A stretch of 64,000 bases of DNA from AP-15 sp963762575 (GCA_963762575.1 CAVXLL010000001.1:1244342-1308341), one strand, 5' to 3'; positions 11,203-20,469 are shown, numbered from the stretch's first letter. Numbers and translations are program-made. The notes: generated by a model not told the origin, from the letters alone.

Positions 11203-12039
11203 TCAGAAGAAGGCGAGCGTGCGGATTTCGATGCTCTCGCGCGGCCGGGCGTGCGGTGGGGTGGTCGGGTCGTCGAAGGCGGTGTGCGCCGTGAACCGGG
11301 CGCGGCCGTCTTTCATCGAGTCGTAGACCTTGAAGACCAAGGCCTCGTCGGGGCGCATCTGCGGGAACCAGTACCAGCGGTGCGCCGGGTTGTAGGTGAT
11401 CGCGGAGGTCTGTCCCACGCGGTCCTGATAGCGGCGCTCGGTCACTACCATGTCGGACGGCGAGAGGCTCTGCGCGTCGGCGATCGCCAAGGGCCAGCAC
11501 TCGACCGGATGGCGGATCGGCCGCCACACCTGCACGATCGCAAAACGACGCTGCAACAGCTCGTCGGCTTCGTCCGGCAGCAAATCGCGCACCCGCTTCG
11601 GCGCCGACCATTCGGTATAGTCGTTATGCACGCGCCGCACGACCTCGCGGATCTTGGAGGCCTCGCGCAGATCCTGGTCCGGCGTGCGCAAGGTATGGTC
11701 GAAAACGACGACGCGCTTGGCGCCGCTCTCGGCTTTCACCAGCGCCTCCATCTCCGGGTAATAGACCCGGCAGATCTCGTCCTCCTCGTAGAAGTCCGTG
11801 ACATTGGTGTCGTGATGCACAAAACGGAAGCCGTCCCGCTCGAGGGCAAAGTGGTCGGCGCAAGGCCGGCCGTTGTGCAATAGGACGCGCCGCGGGTCCG
11901 ACTGGCCGCCGCCAACCCGCGTATCGGTGGCGCCCGGCTCGCCGACCAGCGAGACCGGCATGCCGCCCGTATCGACAAAGTAATTGAGCGTCGCTTCGAT
12001 CGTTTCCGGAACAGCGTCGAGCTCGGCGATCTGAACCAT
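11203..12039 (-). CDS. CmcJ/NvfI-family oxidoreductase
   Basis: About 278 residues. Motifs of the family that contains CmcJ and gibberellin-desaturase-like 2-oxoglutarate oxygenases are visible: VVVFDHTLR, VVRRVHNDYTEWSAPKRV, FAIVQVWRPI, VECWPLAIADAQSLSPSD and YNPAHRWYWFPQMRPDEALVFKVYDS. The H-x-D pair in VHNDYT and the later histidine (TAHTAFDDP) could be iron ligands, but this is inference. ATG 12039 (MVQIAELDAVPETIEATLNYF) fits the family better than the open frame to 12099. It lies in a leftward run with the UxuA-like enzyme and was probably acquired with it for catabolism of an unknown substrate. Confidence 0.78.
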   Translation of the reverse strand: MVQIAELDAVPETIEATLNYFVDTGGMPVSLVGEPGATDTRVGGGQSDPRRVLLHNGRPCADHFALERDGFRFVHHDTNVTDFYEEDEICRVYYPEMEALVKAESGAKRVVVFDHTLRTPDQDLREASKIREVVRRVHNDYTEWSAPKRVRDLLPDEADELLQRRFAIVQVWRPIRHPVECWPLAIADAQSLSPSDMVVTERRYQDRVGQTSAITYNPAHRWYWFPQMRPDEALVFKVYDSMKDGRARFTAHTAFDDPTTPPHARPRESIEIRTLAFF

Positions 12040-12135
12040 AAGGGGCTTCCTCGCATCAATTCGCGGGAAGATGATAGGGTCGCCCGCCGGCCGATACAAC
12101 TCCAGGCGGGCGCATGGTGCAGCCGCCCCTTTTCC

Positions 12136-12453
12136 CTACAGCCACTTCTTGTAGCCGCGGCGCAGCGCCTTGCCGAGGCGAAAGGCGTTGTCGGTCCAGT
12201 CGCCCTTGGGCGAGGCGGGAGACACGGTCTTTCTTAGTTCCGTCAGCTGTTTGCCGAGCCGGTACGCATTATCCGTCCAGTCGCCCGCCGGCTCGCCGGC
12301 GTCTTTCAGCCGCTGCTGCAGGCGCGCTTTCAGGGCCGCCGCAGTGGCCCGCTCGTGCTCGGTAGCGCCGGCATTCTCGGCCAATGCGCTCACCGCCCGG
12401 AGCTTGCGGCGGACATCCGCCGCCGAGAAGATCAGTCTGGCGACCCGCATCAT
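12136..12453 (-). CDS. Small DUF2786-like protein
   Basis: 105-residue basic protein starting MMRVARLIFSAADVRRKLRA. The segment KLRAVSALAENAGATEHERATAAALKARLQ (split here as KLRAVSALAENAG and ATEHERATAAALKARLQ) resembles DUF2786. It is followed by two near-copies of the motif GDWTDNAYRLGK / GDWTDNAFRLGK. Its ATG (12453-12451) overlaps the stop of the thiamine-diphosphate enzyme gene (ATGA), so translation is probably coupled. The function is unknown. Confidence 0.7.
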   Translation of the reverse strand: MMRVARLIFSAADVRRKLRAVSALAENAGATEHERATAAALKARLQQRLKDAGEPAGDWTDNAYRLGKQLTELRKTVSPASPKGDWTDNAFRLGKALRRGYKKWL

Positions 12454-14135
12454 GGCAGTGCATCGGACCGGGTATAGCGGCGCCACGCGCTCATCTGGAT
12501 GGCCGAGGTCAGGCAGTGGACGACGACCGGTCTGGTTTTGATTGCAAAGGCGCGGGCAATGCCGTCGGCGACATCTGCCTCGCTGCGGATCGTGATGCCT
12601 TCGGCGCCAAAGGAGCGGCCCCATTGCGCGAAATCGGGGTTGGTGAGCCTCGTGCCTTCCATGAACGCGCGCTCGGGGTAGCGCACATAGGAGTGCATGC
12701 CGATCGTGCCGTACATGCCGTTGTCGGAGATGATCATGATCGGGTGGGCGCCGTATTGGCAGGCGGTGGCGATCTCGTTGCCCATCATCAATGCGCCGCC
12801 GTCGCCGAGAAAGGCGACCACCTGCGTTCCCGGCCGGCGCAATGCCGCCGCCACCGCCATCGGCATGCCGGAGCCCATCGCGCCGACGACCGAGGAAAGA
12901 AAGATCTGCCCCTGGCGGAAGCCGATGTAGCGATGGACAAAGCTGCCGAAATTGCCGGCGTCGGTCGTGACTGTGGCGTCGGGGGCCAGGTGCTTGTCGA
13001 CCTCGCAGACGATCGCGGCGAAATTCACCCCATCTTCGGTGGGCTCCCATTCCTTGGCCAGCAGTTTGCGGTGGATGGCGTGCAGCCCATCGACCCAGCC
13101 GCGGCGCTTGCCGGCATCTGCCGGAGCGCCACGTCGTAATAGACCCTTGATGACCTCGTAGGAGCTGCAAGGCATGCCGAGATCGGGGCGCCAGACGCGG
13201 CCCACCTCGTTGGGGTCAGGCCAGATATGGACGAACGGCAACTGCGGCTGTGGCGCCGTCGGAAAGCTGTAGGACTGGCTGACCGTGTCTGTCATGCGCT
13301 CGCCCACTGCGACCATAAGATCGGCGCGCTTCATCTCGCCAATCAGCGCCGGCGGCACGCGGATTCCCATATAGCCGCCATAATTCGGATGCGTCGCGTC
13401 GAACAGTTGCGGCCGGCGATGGGTCGGGCTGATCGGCAATACCCATTCCTCGGCAAAGCGGTTGAGATCGGCGAAGACGGCCTTGTCATGGACAGCGTCG
13501 GCCAATAGCGCGCCCCCGACCAGCACCAATGGCCGCTCCGCCTGGGCGAGCATCCGGGCCAGCCGGTCGAGATCCTCGCTGCGCGGACCAGCAACGACGC
13601 GCGGCCGAGCCGGGTTAAGTTCGGCATCGGTCTCCTCGTCAAAAATGTCTTCCGGCAATATTACCGCGACCGGGCCCGGTGTACCGCTCTCGGCGACATG
13701 GAAAGCGCGGGCGATCGCTTCCGAGGCCTGCTCCGGCTCGTTGACCTCGATGACCAGCTTTGTGACGTCGGACAATAGGCGTGAATAATTCTGCTCCTGC
13801 AACGCCAGCCGGCCGAAATCCTTACGCTCGACCTGCCCGACCAGCATCACGACCGGCGTCGCATCGTGAAAGGCCGAATGCAGCGAGACCATCGCGTTGG
13901 AGAGCCCGGGCCCGCGCGAGACCATCGCCACCCCGGCACGATCGCGCAGCCGCCCGTCCGCCACGGCCATATAGCCGGCGCCCCCTTCGTGCCGGCAGAC
14001 GATGACGCGGATCGAATTGCGTTCGATCAGGGCGCTGGTCAGCCCGACATAGCTCTCCCCCGGAACGCAATAGACCTGGTCTACGTCATGCGCTTCCAGG
14101 CTTTCGGCCAGCAGTCGAGCAACGGTTCGGATCAT
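12450..14135 (-). CDS. Thiamine-diphosphate-dependent enzyme, acetolactate-synthase-like
   Basis: 561 residues with the three domains of the ThDP decarboxylase/carboligase superfamily. The N-terminal pyrimidine-binding domain contains the catalytic Glu in CRHEGGAGYMAVADGRL, followed by SRGPGLSNAM. A central domain follows (PLVLVGGALLADA). The C-terminal domain binds diphosphate and Mg2+ through GDGGALMMGNEIATACQYG and ISDNGMYGTIG. FAD-contact features of true acetolactate synthase are not obvious, and no regulatory ilvN is near, so it is more likely a catabolic carboligase, decarboxylase or oxalyl-CoA/benzoylformate-type enzyme. It sits in the leftward gene run with the CmcJ-like and UxuA-like genes. 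Confidence 0.85.
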   Translation of the reverse strand: MIRTVARLLAESLEAHDVDQVYCVPGESYVGLTSALIERNSIRVIVCRHEGGAGYMAVADGRLRDRAGVAMVSRGPGLSNAMVSLHSAFHDATPVVMLVGQVERKDFGRLALQEQNYSRLLSDVTKLVIEVNEPEQASEAIARAFHVAESGTPGPVAVILPEDIFDEETDAELNPARPRVVAGPRSEDLDRLARMLAQAERPLVLVGGALLADAVHDKAVFADLNRFAEEWVLPISPTHRRPQLFDATHPNYGGYMGIRVPPALIGEMKRADLMVAVGERMTDTVSQSYSFPTAPQPQLPFVHIWPDPNEVGRVWRPDLGMPCSSYEVIKGLLRRGAPADAGKRRGWVDGLHAIHRKLLAKEWEPTEDGVNFAAIVCEVDKHLAPDATVTTDAGNFGSFVHRYIGFRQGQIFLSSVVGAMGSGMPMAVAAALRRPGTQVVAFLGDGGALMMGNEIATACQYGAHPIMIISDNGMYGTIGMHSYVRYPERAFMEGTRLTNPDFAQWGRSFGAEGITIRSEADVADGIARAFAIKTRPVVVHCLTSAIQMSAWRRYTRSDALP

Positions 14136-14168
14136 TGGCGTTATCTCCAGCGGTACGCGGGCCGTCCG

Positions 14169-14366
14169 CTACGAATGAAGCCTCAGCACCACCCCTCTTA
14201 GCCGCAGCGTTTGCGTCTCGAGGGCGGCGCGAAGATCTTCTTTCGTGACCAGCTCGTTCATTATGACCATCTTCACCGCTTCGGCATGGGCCTCCGCTTG
14301 GCCCTGCGGAAGCCCATTATCGCGAAGATGCTTGGCATAAGACAAGCTGTCGAACGTGAACGCCAT
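14169..14366 (-). CDS. DUF1640-like coiled-coil protein, C-terminally shortened
   Basis: 65 residues, starting MAFTFDSLSYAKHLRDNG. The family is a small bacterial relative of CCDC90/DUF1640 proteins, which have an N-terminal helical part, a coiled coil (NELVTKEDLRAALETQTLRL) and a C-terminal membrane helix. Here the protein ends RGVVLRLHS just where the membrane helix should begin, so it is truncated and may be a remnant. The start at 14366 fits the family better than the longer frame to 14411. It points away from the GMC gene at 14469. Confidence 0.6.
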   Translation of the reverse strand: MAFTFDSLSYAKHLRDNGLPQGQAEAHAEAVKMVIMNELVTKEDLRAALETQTLRLRGVVLRLHS

Positions 14367-14468
14367 TTCACCGCCGTCTATGATGCGCAACCGAGTGTCG
14401 CCTGCGGACATGGCGAGATTGTCTCCACAGGCTTAAGATCAGGTATTGGAGCCGAGGGAGCAAAGACG

Positions 14469-16091
14469 ATGACCACCCTACAGGACCAGATCGAGGCCGA
14501 CTTCATCGTGGTCGGGGCAGGCTCGGCGGGGTGCGCGGTCGGGGCACGGCTCAGCGAGGACCCGGCGACCCGCGTGCTCTTGCTCGAGGCCGGCGGCGAG
14601 GACCGCAACCGCTGGATCCACATTCCGCTCGGATTTGGCAAGACCTTCGCCGACCCTTCCGTCAACTGGTGCTACGAGACCGAGCCCGACCCCGGCGCCG
14701 CGGATCGCCGCGTGTTCTGGCCGCGCGGCAAGGTGCTCGGCGGCTCCTCCTCGATCAACGGCATGGTTTATATCCGCGGCCAGGCCGAAGATTTCGACCA
14801 TTGGCGCCAGCTCGGCAATACCGGCTGGTCGTTCGACGATGTGCTGCCCCATTTCAGACGCTCGGAGCACCAGATGCGCGGCGTCGATAAATTCCACGGC
14901 ACCGGCGGACCGCTCTGCGTGTCGGATGTCGCGCAACACCGGATCTGTGAGGCTTTTATCGCGGCGACGATTGGGCTCGGCTTTCCCCGCAATGACGATT
15001 TCAACGGTGGCAGCCAAGACGGCGTCGGCTACCACCAGACGACGACCCGCAATGGAAAGCGCTGCTCTACCGCCGTCGGCTATCTCCGCCCGGCAATGCA
15101 ACGCGCCAATCTCAATGTCGTCACCGGGGCCTTGACCGAGAAGATTTTGTTCAAAGGCCGCCGCGCGGTCGGCGTGACATTTCGCCGGGATGGCAGGCTC
15201 TGCACCGCTCGCGCGGCGCGCGAGGTCATCCTGTGCGGCGGAGCCGTCAACTCGCCGCAACTGCTGATGCTCTCCGGCATTGGGCCGCAGGAGCACCTGG
15301 CCGGGTTTGGCATTCCAGTCGTGCAGCACCTGCCCGGTGTCGGGCAAAGTTTACAGGACCACTACTCGGCCGCAATAAAGCTGCGCTGCAAATTGCCGAT
15401 CACCGTCAACGACGTGATGCTCAGCAATGCACGCAAACTGAAGGCCGGTCTCGAATATTACATGTTCCACCGTGGCCCGCTGTCGATGATCAGCTCGCCG
15501 GCGGCGTTGTTCGCGCGCACCCGCCCCGAACTCGCCTCGCCCGACATTAAATGCTCGATCTCGCCGTTCAGCGCGGAGCGGCCGCAGGATGGGCTGCATC
15601 GGTTTTCCGGCTTCACGATGATTGCCTACCAGCTCCGTCCGGAAAGCCGCGGCGAGATCAAGTTGAAGAGCCCCGACCCGTTCGACGCCCCGGCGGTCTA
15701 CCCGAACTATCTCGCGACCGAGACCGACCAGCGCACGATCGTCGCCGGTCTAAAGCTGTGCCGGCAGATTTTGGCGACCCCGCGGATGCAAAGCTTCATC
15801 GAGGCGGAATTCCAGCCCGGTTCGGCGGTCGAAAGCGATGAGGAGCTGTTGGATTACGCCCGGCGCCGCGGCGGGACGGTCTATCATCCGACCAGTACCT
15901 GCAAGATGGGTAATGACCCTATGGCGGTCGTTGATCCGGAACTGCGGGTCCACGGGGTGGACGGGCTGCGCGTCGCGGACGCCTCGATCATGCCCACAGT
16001 CGTCTCCGGCAACACCAACGCCGCGACCATCATGATCGGCGAGAAGGCTGCCGATATGGTCCGCCGTCCGGCCGCCCAGATTGCCGCGTGA
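14469..16091 (+). CDS. GMC-family FAD-dependent oxidoreductase (choline dehydrogenase-like)
   Basis: 540 residues. The N-terminal FAD-binding motif VVGAGSAGC lies at residues 14-22, followed by LLLEAGGED and the GMC signature GKVLGGSSSINGMVYIRG. The second GMC signature is GGAVNSPQLLMLSGIG. The C-terminal active-site part is GGTVYHPTSTCKMG, with the catalytic His, and VSGNTNAATIMIGEKAAD. Such enzymes oxidise alcohols (choline, alkanols, polyethylene glycol) to aldehydes with a quinone or other acceptor. The absence of betB or betI nearby argues against choline as substrate. ATG 14469 follows GAGGGAGCAAAG. The DOPA-dioxygenase-like gene follows 68 nt downstream in the same direction. Confidence 0.9.
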   Translation: MTTLQDQIEADFIVVGAGSAGCAVGARLSEDPATRVLLLEAGGEDRNRWIHIPLGFGKTFADPSVNWCYETEPDPGAADRRVFWPRGKVLGGSSSINGMVYIRGQAEDFDHWRQLGNTGWSFDDVLPHFRRSEHQMRGVDKFHGTGGPLCVSDVAQHRICEAFIAATIGLGFPRNDDFNGGSQDGVGYHQTTTRNGKRCSTAVGYLRPAMQRANLNVVTGALTEKILFKGRRAVGVTFRRDGRLCTARAAREVILCGGAVNSPQLLMLSGIGPQEHLAGFGIPVVQHLPGVGQSLQDHYSAAIKLRCKLPITVNDVMLSNARKLKAGLEYYMFHRGPLSMISSPAALFARTRPELASPDIKCSISPFSAERPQDGLHRFSGFTMIAYQLRPESRGEIKLKSPDPFDAPAVYPNYLATETDQRTIVAGLKLCRQILATPRMQSFIEAEFQPGSAVESDEELLDYARRRGGTVYHPTSTCKMGNDPMAVVDPELRVHGVDGLRVADASIMPTVVSGNTNAATIMIGEKAADMVRRPAAQIAA

Positions 16092-16159
16092 ATCGACTTG
16101 CGGGTATCGTTGTGGGAAGATGCCGCATGCCGTTGCAAGCCAGCAGAGGAGTGCGCCCG

Positions 16160-16552
16160 ATGATCGAGAAGACCACGCAATCCGTCGCGAACCTGGGCTA
16201 TCACGCCCACATCTATTACGACCCGACAAGGACGCGCGCCGTCGCCGAGCGAGTGTGCGCCGCGATCGAGGAGAAATTCCCGGTCGAGATCGACGGCTTC
16301 CGCGACACGCCGGTCGGGCCGCACCCGATCCCCAACGTTCTGGTCATTTTCAAGCCCGATCAGTTCGAACATGTCGTGCCGTATCTGATGCTGAACCGCA
16401 ACGGGCTCGACGTGTTGGTCCACCCGCTGACCGAGGACGCGGTTGAGGACCACAGCGGTTTTGCGATCTGGCTCGGTAACCCGGTCGAATTGAAGCTTCA
16501 CACGCTGCCCCACGGCCGCGGCGGCCGGCTGCCGAGCGGGGTGAGCGCGTAG
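16160..16552 (+). CDS. DOPA 4,5-dioxygenase family protein (cassette copy 1, intact)
   Basis: 130 residues of the PF08883 family, small extradiol-type dioxygenases that act on catechols. It begins MIEKTTQSVANLGYHAHIYYDP. Conserved histidines are in GYHAHIYYD and LDVLVHPLTEDAVEDHSGFAIWLG, and a long FRDTPVGPHPIPNVLVIF segment is typical. ATG 16160 is chosen over the frame opening at 16088 because it matches the second copy (20681) exactly in position and sequence. This is the working copy; the paralogue at 20681-21064 is broken. It is followed by a damaged copy of the small GatC-like gene. Confidence 0.85.
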   Translation: MIEKTTQSVANLGYHAHIYYDPTRTRAVAERVCAAIEEKFPVEIDGFRDTPVGPHPIPNVLVIFKPDQFEHVVPYLMLNRNGLDVLVHPLTEDAVEDHSGFAIWLGNPVELKLHTLPHGRGGRLPSGVSA

Positions 16553-16592
16553 GCCCGGATCGGCGAGCCGTATAGCACAGGAGGAGATAACG

Positions 16593-16790
16593 ATGCAGTC
16601 TGACATCGATGATGCAGCCTTGGCATTTCTGCTCGCCCGTGCCGGACTTCGCCTGACCGACGAGCAGAAGGCCGAGCTGAAGTGAGTCTACGCCGGCATC
16701 GCCGCAATGGCAGAGCGGGTGCGCAAGCCGCGCGGCCATATGACGGAGCCGGCGCATGTCTATGACTTCACTGAAGAGGACCTCGCGTGA
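16593..16790 (+). pseudogene. Small GatC/AtzG-like protein gene, nonsense mutation (cassette copy 1)
   Basis: Aligns codon for codon with the intact gene at 21434-21631 except that GGG of the intact copy is TGA here (16683-16685), after LRLTDEQKAELK. The reading frame behind the stop is still clean (VYAGIAAMAERVRKPRG ... YDFTEEDLA), so the mutation is fairly recent or read through. It ends in a GTGA overlap with the damaged amidase start. Confidence 0.85.
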
Positions 16791-17001
16791 GCGGCGCGAT
16801 CCCGACGATTGCCGAAGCGGCTCGGTTGCAGCGGCCCCTTCGGACCACCGGCAATGATCGCCGCCTCGGCGGCGCGCGCGTCGGCCAAGGCCCGCTCCTC
16901 GGTCACGTGCACAAAGGCGTTCAGCTCGCCGTCGAGCTTGTGCACGTGATCGAGACAGGCGCGTGTCAGCTCAATGGGCGAGAGCTTCTTTGCCGCGATC
17001 A
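16787..17001 (+). pseudogene. Amidase 5' remnant with internal inversion (cassette copy 1)
   Basis: The first 42 bases (16787-16828) match the start of the intact amidase at 21628. The next 173 bases (16829-17001) match 21668-21840 of the intact gene in reverse complement, base count for base count. This is an in-place inversion of codons about 14-71. The rest of the gene is absent; AT-rich foreign DNA begins at 17002. Confidence 0.88.
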
Positions 17002-17710
17002 GGTTTATTTAAATGGCTATTACCTAAACTGATTGTTGAGGACAAGGACACCTGTAGTCGAGCCGCCATTGGCGCTGAACAAAGCGTCCAGGCTGAAGCG
17101 CGCAGTGGCAGGACAGCCAGTGAAATCAATCATGATGCCGCCGCTTGCCGAGCCTCCCGCAGCGATGTCACCCATTGAAACCGGGCCTGAAGTATCTATA
17201 ACCGGAGCGCACGGAGATCCGTAGGTCTGATTCAGTATAAAGTTGTCAATTTGGGAAGAAATAGCTGTTACAGTACCGTTGTTGTTAACATAAATATTCC
17301 ACAAGCGGGCGTCCTGCTCGCCGGATTTGCTTGCAATACTTCCAGTGAGCACGGTGTTATTAGTCAAATTAACCCAAACCGCTGATGCCGGGTTTACTGT
17401 GACTGTAACCGTTTGGCCGCTATTGGTCATAGGCAGCAATTGCATCTGACGAGCCCATGACCCGTCTACGCCGATGGCTGAGCCGCCCAGCGTCACGTCG
17501 GTCGTGCTATCGAGAGCTGGAGCAGTCAAAATCATATAAGATGCGCCCGCATATTGTCTTGGTAGGTTTATAGTCGTTTTTATAGTATCTGTCTCGCTAT
17601 TGTTTGCCAGAACCACGGCGTATGATCCATCATTTTCGTTAATAGCATAGCTGTGGAAACCATTGCCAGCCGGACCCGATTGTGTAGCGTTTTCGATAGT
17701 ACCGTTCGCA

Positions 17711-18749
17711 AAGGCTTATCCCTCTGCATCCGGGACCACAAAATGTCGTAGCCGCGGAGGTGAGTTCGTGTTAGAACAAATCACGAACATAACCGCTTCC
17801 GGTGGTCACAATGACCGACTTTCCACGCTCCTTGATCGAGTTCCAACAGCGCTTCGGCAATGAGGCCGCGTGCGCTCAATATCTTGTAGCGATGCGCTGG
17901 CCCGACGGGTTTGTCTGCCCGGTCTGCGGTGGTGGTAAAGCCTGGCGGCTGCAAACCAAGGCCTGGACCTATGAATGCGCCAGCTGCGGTCGCCAGACCT
18001 CGGTCACCGCCGGAACCATCATGCATCACTCCAAACTGCCACTGACCGCCTGGTTCTGGGCGGCTTATCTGATGGCAACCCACTCCAACGGCATCTCGGC
18101 TCTGCAGCTGCAGCGCCAGCTCGCCTTCGGCTCCTACAAGACGGCGTGGCTGATCTGCGCCAAGCTGCGCAGCAGCATGCTCGCGCCCGGCCGTAGCTCT
18201 CTGGCCGGCCTCGTCGAGGTTGATGAAACCGAAATCGCGTGCCGCAGCAAAAACGACCCGGTCACGGGCGGTGGCGGGCGTAGCCATCAAGGCAAAATGC
18301 TGGTGGTCGGCGCCGTCGAGGTAGAGGCCGGCGGCCTCGGCCCCGGCCGCATCCGCCTGAGCCAGGTCGCCGATTACTCGGCTGCCAGCCTCCACGCCTT
18401 CCTCGCCGCCAACCTCGGCCCCGGTGCCACTGCCAAGACCGATGGCTGGTCCGGATATCCCGGCGCCGCCGGCGTCATCCACCATCCCCACGTCGTCGGC
18501 AAGATGGCCGCCCATATCGTCCTGCCCTGGGTTCACCGGATCTTCTCCAACCTCAAGGTGTGGGGCCCTGGGCGTCTACCACGGGCTGCGTCGCAAACAC
18601 CTCCAGTCCTACCTCGATGAATTCGTCTTCCGCTTCAACCGCCGGCGCACCCGGCATGCCGCATTCCGATCCCTCCTCGGCATCGCCGCTGCGCACCAGC
18701 CTCTCCCTTACAATATGTTGATCTCACCGGAAGCAAAGGCATAAGGCTT
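17711..18749 (+). mobile_element. IS1595-family insertion sequence
   Basis: 1039 bp. Imperfect terminal inverted repeats: AAGGCTTATCCCTCTGCATCC at the left end (first 20 bases AAGGCTTATCCCTCTGCATC) against AAGCCTTATGCCTTTGCTTC at the right. It is flanked by an 8-bp target duplication CGTTCGCA (17703-17710 and 18750-18757), the length expected for IS1595. It is inserted in the GH79-like gene. The element is GC-rich while its target is AT-rich, so it came from the host background after the foreign block arrived. Confidence 0.92.
17811..18744 (+). pseudogene. IS1595-family (ISXO2-like) transposase, frameshifted
   Basis: The N-terminus carries the zinc-ribbon typical of this family (FVCPVCGGGKAWRLQ ... 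YECASCGRQTSVTAGTIMHH). The ISXO2-like DDE/DDN domain follows: VDETEIACRSK, ATAKTDGWSGYP and VHRIFSNLKVWG. The frame is lost near 18560-18575 inside NLKVWG/GVYHGLRRKHLQSYLDEF. The end (FNRRRTRHAAFRSLLGIA) continues in the next frame to 18744. The element is therefore probably unable to move on its own, unless the shift is a sequence error. Confidence 0.88.
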
Positions 18750-19737
18750 CGTTCGCAATCCTCTCCCAAAGCACTAATCCATAAAACTCAGGCCGTATTT
18801 CCATTACATCGGGACCATTGTCTACCAGGATATTGGTATCCGTCGCCGCCGAGCCTGTACCGCAATAGATAGGTACATAACCGAAAGTATTATTATTGTA
18901 CACATCATTTACTATATCAACCCCCTGGCCTCCACATTCGGCAATGCTAAACAAATACTCAAGGACCCACAACGACGACGCGAATGTATCACTTATGCCT
19001 GAAGCTCCGCCACCGGAATAATTATTAGCCTCTGCATTACGCCATTGGTGGGTTCCACCGACGTAGGTTTCCGCAAGGTTAACTGCTGCTGCACAATTAT
19101 TCTGAAGGGTGGCGAGAGTCGTGCTACCCGTATCCAGCGATGCAAGCATACTGTCTACGGTAACACCGCTGGCAGTTCCACTACTTATGTAATAGTGCGA
19201 GGTAAGGAGTACCACCTTATTTCCATCAGCCATAGCAAAAGGGGCATTCAAAGTAAAATTAGCCCCTGCGGGACCGATATAAGTCGCAGTTTGACCTAAT
19301 GTATTATAGAAATTAGTCCAATTGGTGAAGTAAGTCGAATTATTAGTAGGCTCATTGCCGTATTCAAATCCCCAGAGGTTGCTGCCTAATTCTCCGATCG
19401 CATATTGAGCTTCAGCAACCGACAGAGGCAGGTAGGTAGTCACTGGAATGCTTTTTTCATTGACATCGTAAATAACCCTCCAGCCTATTGCATTTACAAA
19501 AGCCGCAAATTCATCTACATCACCTGACGTGATACAATTACTAAGAGTCCCGTTTCCTGGAGGTCCGATGCCGCACCAATAAGTCGTGTCATTGGTATTA
19601 CCTCCCATTCTTAATGTCCCTTTATTCCCAAGGAGTTTATTGTATATGTTAATCAGGTTCGTGTTACTTGATCTAAACATGGTTCCTTGCATAATTTGCT
19701 TTTCATAATGAAAACCCAAAAAACTATTATCGATATA

Positions 19738-20469
19738 TCAATTGTCGCCACTGGAAACAGTTATCGTCTCGTTCAAAGGCGTTTGGGCTCGAGCAGTAGT
19801 GCCGCCCAGCAGAAATAATGCCATGATCGAAATAATGATCCCCACTGTTATTAGCTCATTATTTGTCGTATTCATTCCAAGATAATGAGTGCCTCCGTGT
19901 CCCCGGCGGCGGCGTACACAGAATGCGCCTAAGAGCGCCAACCCAGATCCGAGAAGCAGCAAGCTCGCGGGCTCCGGAACAACATCTATGGCCGCCGGCG
20001 CGGTCACAATCTGGTCAGTTGCAATGAGGTCAACATCCGGATCGAAACTCGGATCATTCGGACTCACAGAGAACAGGTCGTACGTCAATTCGATGTTGCC
20101 GTCAGCTGACTGCCCAGGTAATGCCGTGTTGGCGATCGTGAATGACCCCACCCCAGTACCTGTAGTTTCATCAAACGGCTGCGTGGCGGTCGTGCCATCA
20201 GCATAAATTCCCGGTCCAACGACAAAGAAGTTATAGAACGGCGGACCAGTGAAGTCCGTGAATGCGCCCAGCGCGGAGGGCGGAAGGAACTGAAAGCTGG
20301 TGGGAACCAAAAAATCCGCAGTGTTGGTAATTGAGAAGCCCCATCCTATAGTGGCGCCTGGCTCACCAATGATGACACCGTTTGGCGGCTCGAGCGTCAG
20401 AGTCGGCGTGGCCATCGCCGGGCAGGCAAGCAGGCCAAGTGCACATACTAAAAAGATTATTCTTTTCAT
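19738..20469 (-). CDS. PEP-CTERM sorting-domain protein, reading frame running into the GH79-like signal region
   Basis: Starts MKRIIFLVCALGLLACPAMA, a Sec signal peptide, with GGGAGG before the ATG at 20469. After a beta-rich domain (about residues 25-160) comes the sorting tail VPEPASLLLLGSGLALLGAF followed by CVRRRRGHGG: a VPEP motif, a membrane helix and an arginine cluster. PEP-CTERM proteins should stop here. Instead the frame stays open into the start codon and signal peptide of the GH79-like gene (from 19875) and ends at 19738. Either the stop was lost or the two genes have fused. No exosortase gene is in the window. Confidence 0.75.
   Translation of the reverse strand: MKRIIFLVCALGLLACPAMATPTLTLEPPNGVIIGEPGATIGWGFSITNTADFLVPTSFQFLPPSALGAFTDFTGPPFYNFFVVGPGIYADGTTATQPFDETTGTGVGSFTIANTALPGQSADGNIELTYDLFSVSPNDPSFDPDVDLIATDQIVTAPAAIDVVPEPASLLLLGSGLALLGAFCVRRRRGHGGTHYLGMNTTNNELITVGIIISIMALFLLGGTTARAQTPLNETITVSSGDN

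Larger units (their letters stand above)
17020..19875 (-). pseudogene. GH79-like glycoside hydrolase gene, interrupted by an IS and a nonsense codon
   Basis: Secreted hydrolase resembling family GH79 (beta-glucuronidase/heparanase-type). From ATG 19875 the product starts MNTTNNELIT with a hydrophobic signal ending TTARAQT. An in-frame TGA at 19738-19740 sits just before YIDNSFLGFHYEKQ. Likely catalytic glutamates are in GFEYGNEPTNN (acid/base) and WRNAEANNYSGGG (nucleophile). The IS1595-family element at 17711-18749 splits the gene; removing it and one target copy restores the frame across ERIAN/GTIENATQSG. The C-terminal part (17020-17710) looks like the family's beta-sandwich and ends TTGVLVLNNQFR. 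Base composition is clearly richer in A+T than the surroundings, a sign of transfer. Confidence 0.75.

Noticed and set aside
12450..14135. Assignment as the acetolactate synthase catalytic subunit (ilvB)
   Set aside because: No regulatory subunit or branched-chain genes nearby, and the context is catabolic; only the general ThDP-enzyme fold is certain.
14469..16091. Assignment as choline dehydrogenase betA
   Set aside because: No betB, betI or choline transporter nearby; the GMC family is broad.
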